In this document: piece after piece, positions 11,340 through 21,808 of the stretch
Numbering within the stretch: position 1 is the stretch's first letter
Layout of the letters: each line of letters opens with the position of its first letter
NCBI GenBank assembly: GCA_949825045.1
Contig: OX463816.1
Location: 15,371,579 to 15,435,578 of the forward strand
Direction: 5' to 3'
Length of the DNA stretch: 64,000 nt
From: Argyresthia goedartella
Taxonomy: Eukaryota; Arthropoda; Insecta; Lepidoptera; Argyresthiidae
The notes under the pieces: model-generated
The model's database searches: none
What the model was told of the DNA's origin: nothing
Seen by the model: the letters and a program-made list of their open reading frames with translations, nothing else
Position numbers and translations under genes: made by a program

Positions 11340-12670
11340 ACTGGTCGTAATTGATGTTCCGGGGCCATCTGCTTCCATCCACAATTCATATTCTGAGTCA
11401 TTCGAATCGCTTTCACTGTCACTCCGTGCATTATAAAAGTTTCATCAAAATTTGCTTCTTTCCGTCTGTATTCATTTTATTTGACATGAATGCAATAATT
11501 TTTCCAGTCCGCCCGTGTTGTCATTTTGCGAAATGCATCTTCAATCAAATGAGGCATTTGTTCCCTAAATTTTTATCTGCTACATTCCTCTTCATCGAGG
11601 TCCATATCATTTCAATTGCATTGAAATCGCATTGATAAGGAGGCAATCGAAGAATATCATTACCATGGCTTTATAATCAATCGTCCATTTAATATTCAGG
11701 AGTAAGTTTATTTATTTCCATTAACTCGTGAAGCTGAGGCCTTGTCATGTGTTCGTTACACATCACCCTGTTTTCTAACAGCCACTTGTGCATATCAGCC
11801 TTAATGAGGTTTGAGTAAGGACACCTATTTACGCGAATACTATGATATGGCGCATTATCCATCACACTAAGGGTTCAAGCGGATTTGGCAGTAATTTTTC
11901 TAGAACCCATTTTTGGAAAACTTTATTGTTCTCTTCGTCATGGTAGACCCCTATTTTTGTATCTGATTTGAAAACGAGAAGGGCATTCTCAACAATACCT
12001 TCTTGTCCGCCTGCATGAACAATGATCCACTTGTTATTTTTAGATACTGATTCCAAATCACCGTAAATTTCAAGACCTTGTCCGTTTGCCATTTGAGTGA
12101 GACGAGTGTTGTCCATAGGTTTCATCTAAATAAACAACAGGATTTTTTCTCCATGCTCATTTTTCTTAATTTACTTTGATAGGCTGCTCCCCGCGCTACA
12201 AAGACGTTACGTTCATACATCACTTTCCTTTTCGATTTCGTATTTTAAAACTTGATCCTATTTTGTGGAGCAATTTTCGAAGAGTATCACGTTTGCTTGG
12301 AAATTATTGTCTTTCCTAAGAATATTCAGTTACTTCGCTAAGGTACGAATTTCTTTTCTTACTGAATAAAATTTATGTATCTTTCTTCTTATAACACTAA
12401 TCTCAAAACCATCATTTTATAATTTCCCTGTTTCCTTTCCCTTTTCTTGCCAGAGAGATTTAATAAATAAATAATGCTTATCTGGCAGCACTGACTTGTT
12501 TCTGCAGCAACATGTCCATTCAGCTTTTCGAATGGTATAATTGGAGCATGGAGGCGTTTTTCTTCTAACATAAAAGATAAAACGTTTAAAATAACTAGCC
12601 GTGAATCACTTTTGTGAGGTTTCGGCATTTTATTTGCACTTTTCACAATTAAATCAAACATAAAACACGG
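11340..12670 (-). pseudogene. IS630/Tc1/mariner (ITm) transposase remnant
   Basis: Minus-strand frames, broken by many stops and shifts, carry a cut-and-paste transposase: an N-terminal region beginning MPKPHKSDSRL (~12628), the first catalytic motif VVYLDETY (~12120-12145), the core WIIVHAGGQEGIVENALLVF (11862-12125), the second motif MDNAPYHS (~11845-11870) and the third motif PPYQCDFNAIEMIW (~11600-11640). An acidic Ser/Asp tail follows. It is the same family as the ITm at 42601-44220, which has GFVPNALL and LDNASYHN at equivalent places. I could not define terminal inverted repeats. Confidence 0.8.
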
Positions 12671-12873
12671 GAGCACTCACACTAGACAGAAAATGACAGC
12701 AGAATGATGTTTTCGAAATGGCGGATGACGGGCCGTAGTTCTAATTTTACCCACCTGAATAGCTAACTTGGTGGCTCTGTACATGATTAAGCAGGTTTTT
12801 GAGAGCATTTAGTTTTGTTTAAGGATATACCCAATAACACGTATTTATAATTAGTAAAAGAAAAAAATTATGT

Positions 12874-13284
12874 AAAAACCGGTCAAGTGCGAGTCTAAAT
12901 CGCGCACGAAGGGTTCCGTACCACCGTTCAATGGAAGCGATGGTGTGGAGTGAATAGTTTGGATTTTACACAGCAAAATATTGTTTACAAAGTTATTGGT
13001 GCGGTTACTTTCACACTCCATGTACGTAACCAGGTGCATCCATAAGTTTGTATGTGGTATTGAAAGAATTATTGTATGGGAGCCCCCTTAAATATTTCTT
13101 TTATCCTGTTTTTTAGTATTTGTTGTTATAGCGGCAACATAAATACATAATCTGTGAAAATTTCAACTCTCTAGCTAGCTAGGTTCTTGAGATACAGCCT
13201 GGTGACAGACGGACGGACGGACGGACAGCGGAGTCTTAGTAATAGGGTCCCGTTTGGAACCCTTCGGGTACGGAACCTTAAAAA
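12874..13284 (+). repeat. complete ~410-bp lepidopteran interspersed repeat
   Basis: Runs from AAAAACCGGTCAAGTGCGAG to CTTCGGGTACGGAACCTTAA. Near its ends it has a subterminal inverted repeat (GGGTTCCGTACC near 12910, GGTACGGAACC near 13268). It is non-coding. It is almost identical to the copy at 14801-15203, which lies in the same orientation 1.5 kb away; the (GACG)n run has about four units here and three there. Confidence 0.88.
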
Positions 13285-14800
13285 TTACCAAAAAAGGTTA
13301 CATCAACTTTGGAGGTGATTTTTAACTCTAGTAGGAATAGTCCGAAAGGAGAGACCTGAGGGATTCGTTTGTGTGAGTGCTTCCATCCGTATAAGACTAA
13401 GATGTAGTGTGACGTGACTACGTATGTTTCGTTAGTACAATGTCACACAATGTGCTCTTGTCAAGTGTGCGTGCGCAGGGCCGGCCTGTGCAAGCACACA
13501 ATGGCAATTCTCAGCTATGTTATTTTTGCCTGTATATTGGATGAAAGTAGTTTGTTGATCAAATGGGAATAATAACTGTGAGATAAGTTCCACGTAGACA
13601 CCGCTAAGTGCATGTGATAGATAAACATAAAGTACATAAGCAAAGAGTTTCATTCTTCAGAGGTTACAAATGAATAACAGAGCAAGCCGTAAATAAAGTT
13701 TAAGAAATAAGTTTCGTTAATCTGTAATCAGAGAAATTAATACTCAATATCCATAGAACTTTGCTGTTGACAATGTTTACATGTAACAAATACACAGTGC
13801 CCTCTACCAACAAGATTTGGGTAATCTTCCTCATTGGCAATTTAGATTTTTCAGTTGCAGTCAAGTGAAATATAAAAGATAGATATGTATAGAAGATAGA
13901 TAGATGATAGATTAAAATGTCGCCATCGCTTTAACCTGTTAGATAAAAAACAAACAAACATAGCGTCATGCCTTTTCCCATATGGATGGCAGAAGCGCAG
14001 TTGTGCCCCATGTTAGGAATGAAAGCGTTTTCCGCAAAAAAATCTACGGAAAAGGTGTAATTTGTTTCAAGGGACTAGGCAACTTACAAAGAACTGCATC
14101 TCGAGATGAAAATAATTAATTTTCTACTCAACAAACTCATTAACATTTTCTTCAACAATATTCTAGACATTATTTTCAGGGGAATACATGCCTATAACCT
14201 CCCATACATCTTTACCAGGGATAAGTTTGGTAAGAGTATAGGGAACTGTCATCCCCTTTGTTCGTGCCGCTTGAAGTTTCGAGTGTTGTTCCAATGTCAC
14301 GTAAAAACTGAATAATACTCCTCACATCTTAAAATTATTATATCATTTTATCAAGCAGAGTCCTACCTTATTGTTTTCCTATTTCACACATGCGGGAGTG
14401 TTGTTATTGAAACATATTGGAAGCTCAAAATGAAAGGAGAGATAATACTCAAACAATATCAGTCAATATCAATATCATATCAAACAACAATGGAACCTGG
14501 TGTGTGCTTACTGAAGAAGAGATCTGGGGTCGGTTCGTGCATCGTCATTTTTCGTAAACTAGTGAGTTATTTGTTTTGTTTGGGCTGAAGTTGTATTTTA
14601 CGTTTTCAACATCAAATCTCCGCCATAATTACATAAAAATTGAGACAATTTTTTTGCATAAAAATTACATAAAAATTGAGGCATTTTTTTTGTTGTTGCA
14701 CCACAAATTCCCACAATAGAATCTTCAGTACTCTAGATGACGTCTGTCAATTTCCGCTCAGTTAAGGGCTAACAAGTGCGAGCAGATTATAAGAAATAAA
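13285..14800. other. no gene recognised
   Basis: AT-rich spacer between the two ~410-bp repeats. It holds a GATA-type simple repeat (about 13875-13915) and, near 13960-14010, a degraded repeat fragment (AGCGTCATGCCTTTTCCCAT) that recurs near 41895 and 56750. Short ORFs show no domain. Confidence 0.4.
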
Positions 14801-15203
14801 AAAAAACGGTCAAGTGCGAGTCTAAATCGCGCACGAAGGGTTCCGTACCACCGTTCAATGGAAGCGATGGTGTGGAGTGAATAGTTTGGATTTTACACAG
14901 CAAAATATTGTTTACAAAGTTATTGGTGCGGTTACTTTCACACTCCATGTACGTAACCAGGTGCATCCATAAGTTTGTATATGGTATTGAAAGAATTGTT
15001 GTATGGGAGCCCCCTTAAATATTTCTTTTATCCTGTTTTTTAGTATTTGTTGTTATAGCGGCAACATAAATACATAATCTGTGAAAATTTCAACTCTCTA
15101 GCTAGCTAGGTTCTTGAGATACAGCCTGGTGTCAGACGGACGGACGGACAGCGCAGTCTTAGTAATAGGGTCCCGTTTGGAACCCTTCGGGTACGGAACC
15201 CTA
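14801..15203 (+). repeat. second complete ~410-bp interspersed repeat
   Basis: Same family as 12874-13284, with a few substitutions (for example GTATATGGT for GTATGTGGT) and one fewer GACG unit. Its direct orientation makes the pair a substrate for unequal recombination that would remove or duplicate ~1.9 kb. Confidence 0.88.
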
Positions 15204-15560
15204 CAAATAACTGCTGCTGGATATTGGTGCTTATAACCCTTACATACTCGTTATGGAGGAAAGAAAGGGTGGTTGGGGGGAAGAGCCCCCATTTTGTAAC
15301 AGGCACAGTGACGGGGTTTGAGAAAAATAAATAACTGCTGCTAAATAAATAGACAAATTGGCGCTGTTAAAATCTCACGTGCTACTTACCATGTCTAGAC
15401 TCTTACGGCTGCTAGAAGGCTGCTGGAATAGATTTAAGGTTTGATTGATGTTTACAATACCAATTAAGTTGATTGCTCGCGTGTTACAAGTGCAGTTTTC
15501 ATATCGTCATGAGAGGAAAAAACAGAAAATGTCGTCTTTAAGGAAATTATTTTATTATCA

Positions 15561-15761
15561 TTAACCTTTTGACCGCCAAAGACCAAATACAAAATGTGTC
15601 ACTACAAACATGTTTGCTATGGTATACAAAATACATCATAAGTCATACGAGACAAGGTCTCTTTTAATATAAAACTTGTGTCGGCTATAGCCGACGACGT
15701 GGCGCCAGTGGCACGACTTTCAGTTGTCGGCCAGTGCAGACTGGGGCGATGAAAAGGTTAA
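15561..15761. mobile_element. piggyBac-like MITE with TTAA target duplication
   Basis: TTAA (15561-15564) followed by CCTTTTGACCGCC, and GGGGCGATGAAAAGG followed by TTAA (15758-15761). The ends are imperfect inverted repeats (CCTTTTGACCGCC versus CCTTTTCATCGCC). The 193-bp interior is non-coding and includes TCGGCTATAGCCGA. TTAA duplication is diagnostic of piggyBac-type transposition. Confidence 0.8.
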
Positions 15762-15764
15762 CTT

Positions 15765-16170
15765 CATAATCAACCCATATCGACGCACTGTTGGATAAAA
15801 GCCTCATCAATCAGTTTAGTGCTAATCTTCATGATACTGTACTAACTAATCCAGTGAGATCCCGTCGACTGCATCATTTTTGATCGATCAACGTCCACCC
15901 TCCGAGATGACGTCTACTCAAACGTCCCGCCTTTTTCCACCTAAGGCCCGTTATTTGCTGGCCTACCTACGTCTTCAACCTTCGTATTCATTCGAATTTC
16001 GAATTGTCTTGATCTGGTTGATATTTCTCATTCCCCCCTTCTTCTATTATTCTTTTTCATGCTCAGTCCACATTGACTTACTGTTGCGCATAGGCCTTTT
16101 CTCTATAGCGCCAATCCTAATAATCGTATGCCAATCGCATCCAGTGGCATCCCGTCGACTCTATTTCGTC
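15765..16170 (-). mobile_element. decayed RTE LINE 3'-end fragments
   Basis: Two stretches, around 15770-15880 (CCCATATCGACGCACTGTTG) and 16055-16165 (CAGTCCACATTGACTTACTG, GCGCATAGGCCTTTTCTC), are diverged antisense copies of the RTE 3' terminus seen at 7828-8057. The sequence between them contains GACGTCTACTCAAACGTCCC and may be further RTE 3' UTR. Confidence 0.55.
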
Positions 16171-17310
16171 TTCTATTTTGCTCGAATCATGTTCACAATG
16201 AAGTAGAAAGGGTGAACAGCGCCAATTTAAAATGTTTGTTTAATAGCGGGACTCGGTCCCCCATCCCTATCTTTTTGTTCCTAAAGTCCACGCAGACGAA
16301 GTTGCGTGCATCAGCTAGTACGATTATACGAATATTGAAGGCAAAAACAAAGAATTATATGGGTAGGTACCGAAAAGCTCTTTCTGATATTTGCATATTG
16401 TGATTGATTCTCAGATTCCATATTATTTTTCGATCTAAATACGTTATACATCTGTATTTCTCGTCTCCAGTTATTGGAGCTCGCGAGAAAAGGTGGGAGA
16501 GTGACACATACTATTTTCAAAAGCAGGCACCCGGTGGTGAGTTGAACTCGACTCAAATTTTACGGCTCATGAAAAAAACATGAAAGGCGGTCAAGCACGC
16601 ATAAAGTTAATGTATGCGGAGTGGGTCCAAGCGTGCGAACCCTCCAGGGGCCAAAGTCAATGAACTGACATCCGTAAAATTATATGGCATTGTTCGAAAC
16701 CTCTTGTTGACGACCTTTTCGGCTTGTAGATTTCTTTTTGGGATGCTACTTAAAATAAATAAATTGGTCTTCAGAGTAACATTGCTATGATCACGACTAT
16801 GATATTTTTACTAAAATTATATCTTGCTTTCCGGTAAGGCTTTGTTTTAATGTTACACTAAAATCATAAAAAAACTTCAGACCACAGAAAAATATCTATC
16901 GTACTCCAGGTATGCGTGCATTTCAATTTATTTTTGTCACTAAGTTATGTTTCGGCTGTCTACCACTGTATGCTCAAGATCGGGTTTTAGCGATGCTAAC
17001 TTATAACCTGTATCTTTAGAAATTACTGTCGTTCAGCTTATGGTAGCGGTCGCCGATCGTTACCATGGAAACCGACTATTACCATAGGTATCATGTATGA
17101 TTCGATTTGCAGCGGCAGATGAGCACTGCTATAACCTATCGCAGTGCTACCCATATTAAATATATCTCTAGATACTTTTCATGTCAAACACTACCTTGTC
17201 TGTCTCATGATGCTGGTTGGCCCGAAACAGTTTTTTTTATGACATCACACGCCACCTCAGACGACAAGCATTTGATCTATTACTCTAAGCACCCTAAGCA
17301 CACTGTCTGA
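16171..17310. other. no gene recognised
   Basis: Spacer without a convincing reading frame or repeat. ORFs at 16128-16403 and 16311-16556 (minus) overlap and show no domain. Confidence 0.35.
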
Positions 17311-17417
17311 GTCGTGCGGATTTCGCACGCCACGCGAGATTGACCCGGGATTGACCAAGCGCCCCGGGGTGCGGTCCAGTATCATGCCCCGTATCCCGGA
17401 TGACAAATCCGCACGAC
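17311..17417. repeat. 13-bp perfect inverted repeat around a GC-rich core
   Basis: GTCGTGCGGATTT (17311-17323) and AAATCCGCACGAC (17405-17417) enclose a GC-rich core containing GACCCGGGATTGACC and CCCCGGGGTGCGG. It lies about 470 bp upstream of the first coding exon of the Beat-like gene. It could be a small MITE or part of a promoter; nothing decides between them. Confidence 0.5.
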
Positions 17418-17639
17418 ACTAAAATAGCCCTAGCCCGTACTTTGTTTGGCTTTTCACGAATTTCTGCCAAGCCTTCACTTGTTCTCAGACTTGTTTCCAA
17501 GTATAAAAACTCAATCCTCTTAAGGTTCTTTCTGCGCATGACATGATCACGGCGTGGTCTTGTCAGACAGAATCAAGGACACAAGAACATTCGTCGGGCA
17601 AATTTCGAGTGAAGCGGTCGTGATTCCCGATCTATTCGA

Positions 17640-17882
17640 TCATGGAACACGAGACCTTAGGGTGGAAATGTAAACAAGATTTTCATAAGCGAACTCAAAC
17701 TTTTTGTTCCAAATTAGAGTTAGTACTTCCTGGCGGACTATTTCATCGAGACGAGTGAATAATTTTAGAAATGTCCGATAACAAAACAAGTGAATGTGAC
17801 TGAAAAATGATTTGCAGAAAGTGAGAACAGAAATAAATATAACAATTTTAACTGTAAATGTTTGAGTGACAGTTTTCTCAAC
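17640..17882 (+). promoter_or_regulatory. probable 5' UTR / upstream region of the Beat-like gene
   Basis: Immediately upstream of the proposed start codon. In the frame of the ATG the nearest upstream stop is a TGA near 17807, and there is no other in-frame ATG after it. The start context is CTCAACATG, close to the insect consensus. TTTGCAG at ~17816 could be a splice acceptor for a non-coding leader exon. I see no convincing TATA box. Confidence 0.35.
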
Positions 17883-17913
17883 ATGAAGCATTTCGCAATT
17901 TTGATGTTATGTG
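17883..17913 (+). CDS. Beat-like gene, coding exon 1 (signal-peptide start)
   Basis: ATG plus nine codons (MKHFAILMLC) and one extra base, followed by a perfect donor GTAAGT. The phase-1 end fits the phase-1 acceptor of the exon at 41507: the joined codon becomes GCC (Ala), extending the hydrophobic run into ALSSG, a plausible signal-peptide end. Seen directly: ATG context, upstream stop, hydrophobicity, donor and phase. Inferred: that this exon belongs to this gene, because 23.6 kb of transposon-rich intron separates it from exon 2 and another small first exon could exist. Including it makes the whole CDS 840 nt. Confidence 0.6.
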
Positions 17914-18577
17914 GTAAGTTGTTTTGTTTTCGCGTAATTTTAAAAAACAATGGCAATAACTTAAATATTGTTATCAATTTCATGCGGGTACGTTAAAATT
18001 GTTACTTTAAAAGTTTCTAAGATTTCAATGTTTCAGTAAGAATAACCTTGATTAAATTAATTTCCATGTAAAACTACACCATCTTAAAATTGAATTAAAT
18101 GAAAGTCATTACTTTTTATTATCTCATTAGATAGTATTTTTCAGCATGTCAGTTTCTGCTGCTCCATAAAGTATGAAGTATGTTATACTTTGTTTAGACA
18201 TTTATCATTCTATACTATATAGGCACATACGCATCCAGATAAAATTCACACATGTTTATCTCGGCAGGTATGTGATTTTTAAAATAATGACCCAAAACTT
18301 TTGCCAAATATATTTAACACGTTTTAACGTCATTGTTACTCTCACACGATAATACAAAGAATATAATTCAATAGGTAACATAAGTATTCCAGGGAGTAAA
18401 GTTTACGGGCAAACATCCTTGCTTTGAAAGCACGTAGCTTGTACCTACTGTGGTATGAAAAACGGCACCAAGAAATTTACTCGAAACATTCTAGTTATTC
18501 AAATTCTAATAGCTTATTTCGCCAGAATCATGATAGTTGTAATATTCTTCGTAATATAATATGATAAATTAAAATTA

Positions 18578-19125
18578 AAAGAACTCATTGGTCTAATGGG
18601 TTTCACGCTCGTTTCGCACACAGGAGATGTAGGTTCGAATCCTGTTCATGTACCAATTAGATAATTAATTTAATATACATCACATTATGTAAGTAAATTA
18701 TCGGAGGTTCAGTGTTTCGAATGGCACGTTAAGCTGTACGTCCCGTTTACTATCGATATGTAGTAGTGGTCGTAAAACCCTTCCACCAACCCGCACTGAA
18801 CCAGCGTGGTGGCGTATGGCTTAATCTTACTCGTATCTGGGTAAAGGCCCGTGCCCCTCGGGGGGGACATTAACGTGCTATATTTATTATTATAATTATA
18901 TATTATAACATGATATATTAAAATTAAAAGAGCTCCGTGGTCTAGTATTGCAGTAGACATTAACGGGCTATATTTATTATTATAATTATATTATTATAAT
19001 AGGATATATTAAAATTAAAAGAGCTGCGTGGTCTAGTGGGTTTCAGGTTGGCTTCTCACGCAGGAGATGCAAGTTCGAATCTTTGTACCAATGAGATAAG
19101 TAATTTATCTTAAGTATATCTAACG
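18578..19125 (+). mobile_element. cluster of three family-A SINE copies
   Basis: A near-complete copy (about 18578-18880; B box GGTTCGAATCC at 18632-18642, TTCGAATGGCACGTTAAGCT, CCCGCACTGAACCAGCG, GTGCCCCTCGGGGGGG), an internally deleted copy (about 18928-18975, only GAGCTCCGTGGTCTAGT and the terminal ATTAACGGGCTATATTTAT), and a head-only copy (about 19017-19100). Each is preceded by the same ATATTAAAATTAAAAGA string, so later copies look like insertions into, or tandem duplications of, the tail of the first. Confidence 0.75.
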
Positions 19126-19386
19126 GTGATGGAAAACATCGTGAGGAACCCTTCAATCTATATAGCATGGAGTATTGACTATCCGGCTAACAAGTGGGCA
19201 TATTGTTCCTCTGCCAGCCCTTATTGGAAAAGGTGTGACGCAATTATATTGAATAAACTTTTCTATGAAGGACCCTACATTGCATCAGGCTCCACACTAG
19301 GGTCATGTAAACTAGAAATAACTACATGTAATTGTAGTTTATGTGACTGCTGCATAATGCCTAATTATGTACAGTTACATACACTA

Positions 19387-19751
19387 GTTTATCTACACAC
19401 ATATCATAAGCTCTCTTTGATGTGTTCAGGAACCGCATGTTTGACCGTCATTGTGGTTCTGCAATTGTTTAGCTTGTTCTTTAGTACCAACTTCACGCAG
19501 ACGGGCGTCGGCGTTCGAAATTTGAATGTCAGTACCAACTTCACAGACAAACTAGGGACGGCACGCGGGTGGGCGTCGGCGTTCGAAATTTGAATGTCAT
19601 TATATGTAGAAAAACTACACATAATGACCATTATTTGTAGTTTTCCAGATACGAAACGAGTTTTTACCAAGTAGTTTAACATAATGCTGATCGCAACGTG
19701 CGGTTTTTGAACGCAGTAAAGAGGGTTTATGATACGTGTGTAGATATAAAC
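19387..19751. mobile_element. palindromic MITE with ~55-bp terminal inverted repeats
   Basis: The left end GTTTATCTACACACATATCA with AAGCTCTCTTTGATG and AACCGCATGT (to ~19440) pairs, with scattered mismatches, with the right end (about 19693-19751, AACGTGCGGTT through GTGTGTAGATATAAAC). The interior has a direct duplication of GGGCGTCGGCGTTCGAAATT near 19502-19530 and 19572-19594, and a nested inverted repeat ATTATATGTAGAAAAACTAC. Non-coding: the 155-codon ORF across it is fortuitous. Confidence 0.72.
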
Positions 19752-21380
19752 ATATAAACATCGATTTCAAACCCGTTACCACTTGCTCATCAGGCAGAAT
19801 CTCGACAGCTACGCCACATAGGTCGAAAAACACATATCTCTATTCCCTGTCTAAGATATATTATGATTATGAATGATTTTTGAATTGATTAAGGATGTTT
19901 GGAGTGGTGCCTTGTTTGAGTTGTTGATCTAAAACCACAGATATCGAGAGATAGGCCCTTGGCGCTAAGCTTGTATCGGAACCAGTGTCGCCGAAAACTA
20001 AGAACACGCATACATTTACACCACTCGTACATCAATCCCTCCGCTTTTATTGGTCAGTGCAATATCATGCACCTATCGTCCGAACACACCCACACTACTG
20101 CAGGTATACTAGCTAGTCGAGCTAGTGTTGGGACAATACAAGGACAGCGTGTATCATCGATCGATTATAATTTATAGACACTGGTATAGACAGTCGTATA
20201 CAATGCCGGGTTCTATAAATAAAATAGTAAATTGTTTGTAAATACGACATATTTATACGACATACGACATCCTTTTGCCTCTCTTCTTTTTTTCAACAGA
20301 ATCCTTACAGCTAGAAAGAGAGGTACAGAGGTTTCTGAAGGTAGAATAACTGTGAACTCTTCGGACCTGACTAAAAGCATCGGAATTTTCGATCAATACT
20401 TATAACACCCCATTATCCTTCGTCGGGCGAGGTTTTAAACAAACTTAAAATCTAAACTGCCTGTTTGGCAATAATTGGAATAACTAACAATAAACTTACG
20501 TATTATGAGCAATAAAATAACTATATTATTACATTAACTATATTAGTAATTGCGGAATGATAAAATCTATCGATTCAAAAACATAATTCTCCTATCACTA
20601 ACCCCATCGCTATATGTCGTCTCTGTGTGCGTGTACAGTTCGCCTCCGTATCACGATGCATCTTTGCTTTCATACTTAGATAAGTGTGAAATATTCATTG
20701 CGTGTTAGCTTGGCACTAAGTAGTGAAATTAAGATACAAAACAAGCAATGTATAAGTAAACTTAGCAAGAACAACATGACATTGTCACTTTAATGTCAAT
20801 TCGCGACGAATTTTCCGCGAATGATTTATTTTCGTAATAATGTTTATTTCTTGTGTTTTAAGAAGAAATAATAGTTGGAATGAGACTTACACAAGTGATA
20901 TGTGACACCGGCGTTCTTGGAGTTCACAATCTCGCTTCTATTTTTGCACGTGAGTATTGCACAGGTCGGCATTTTCGAAAAACAACGGAAATGAATTCGT
21001 CACTGCGGTCGCCCGGTGACTACCGAGAATTTTTAATATCTAACCTGTCGGAGCTACATTTGTTCGCACGTGCCACGCCCCTCAACCTATCTCTCGATAT
21101 CTGTGTCTAAAACACAAGGTTATATTGAACACTGAAGTCACTGTATTTCATGAAATGTGAATGTTAAAATATTGTGAATGTCATGGATGCACCCGGTACG
21201 CGCGGTTCCGTAAAATGCACTAAATAATGATTTAACGCGGGTCGCCGTCAGCAAAGGGTGTTCGGTCCCCGAACCAAGGCTCTGATTCCAGCCGAACCGG
21301 CCGTAAGCCGGTTTCCTGGGCACTGATTAACATTTTGATGGACAGTATACAGGCCTATAGATGAAAAACAGAAGATCAAA
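19752..21380. other. intron 1 sequence, no gene recognised
   Basis: Small ORFs (19959-20177, 20880-21110 plus strand; 21138-21445 minus strand) have no recognisable domain and poor context. No repeat family identified. Confidence 0.35.
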
Positions 21381-21808
21381 AAATGACAGTACGCCGTGTG
21401 CCGTAAGTTTTCCCTAAAGTTACAAGAGGTAGAAAGTACTGTCACAGCTCAAGCAAATTTGATCACAGTAGTTTCATAATAAAGGGTCAAAATTTTCGAG
21501 CATACCTAATGCGCCTACGCACACATTGATATTTTTGTGTGCTCCCTCGCACGTACACTACACCTGCGGGCGTCGTACGTGCATACAATGAGTACTACAA
21601 CCAAACGGCGGCGGGACATTGTGCATTGTTTTCGCGAAGGTAAGAAAACCTGTTACGTAAATATATTTTCTACTACCTACATATATTTTCTATGATTTCT
21701 AAAGTAATTTATGTTATGCACAATGAATATCTTTTGTTAATTATTTGGTTTTTAGTGAGTTTATGTTGTTGTAAGGTAATTATAACCTTTTATTTTACAT
21801 ACTTGCAG

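Noticed and set aside
18601..18650. Possible tRNA gene (A and B box-like sequence)
   Set aside because: No closing acceptor stem or proper anticodon arm, and the sequence continues into a SINE body shared with 7552, 42207 and 52240. The same holds for 6203-6266.
19126..19593. 155-codon plus-strand ORF as a possible Cys-rich protein gene
   Set aside because: It starts in a repeat string (GGTGATGGAAAACATCGTG) and runs through the left half of a palindromic MITE; the open frame is fortuitous.
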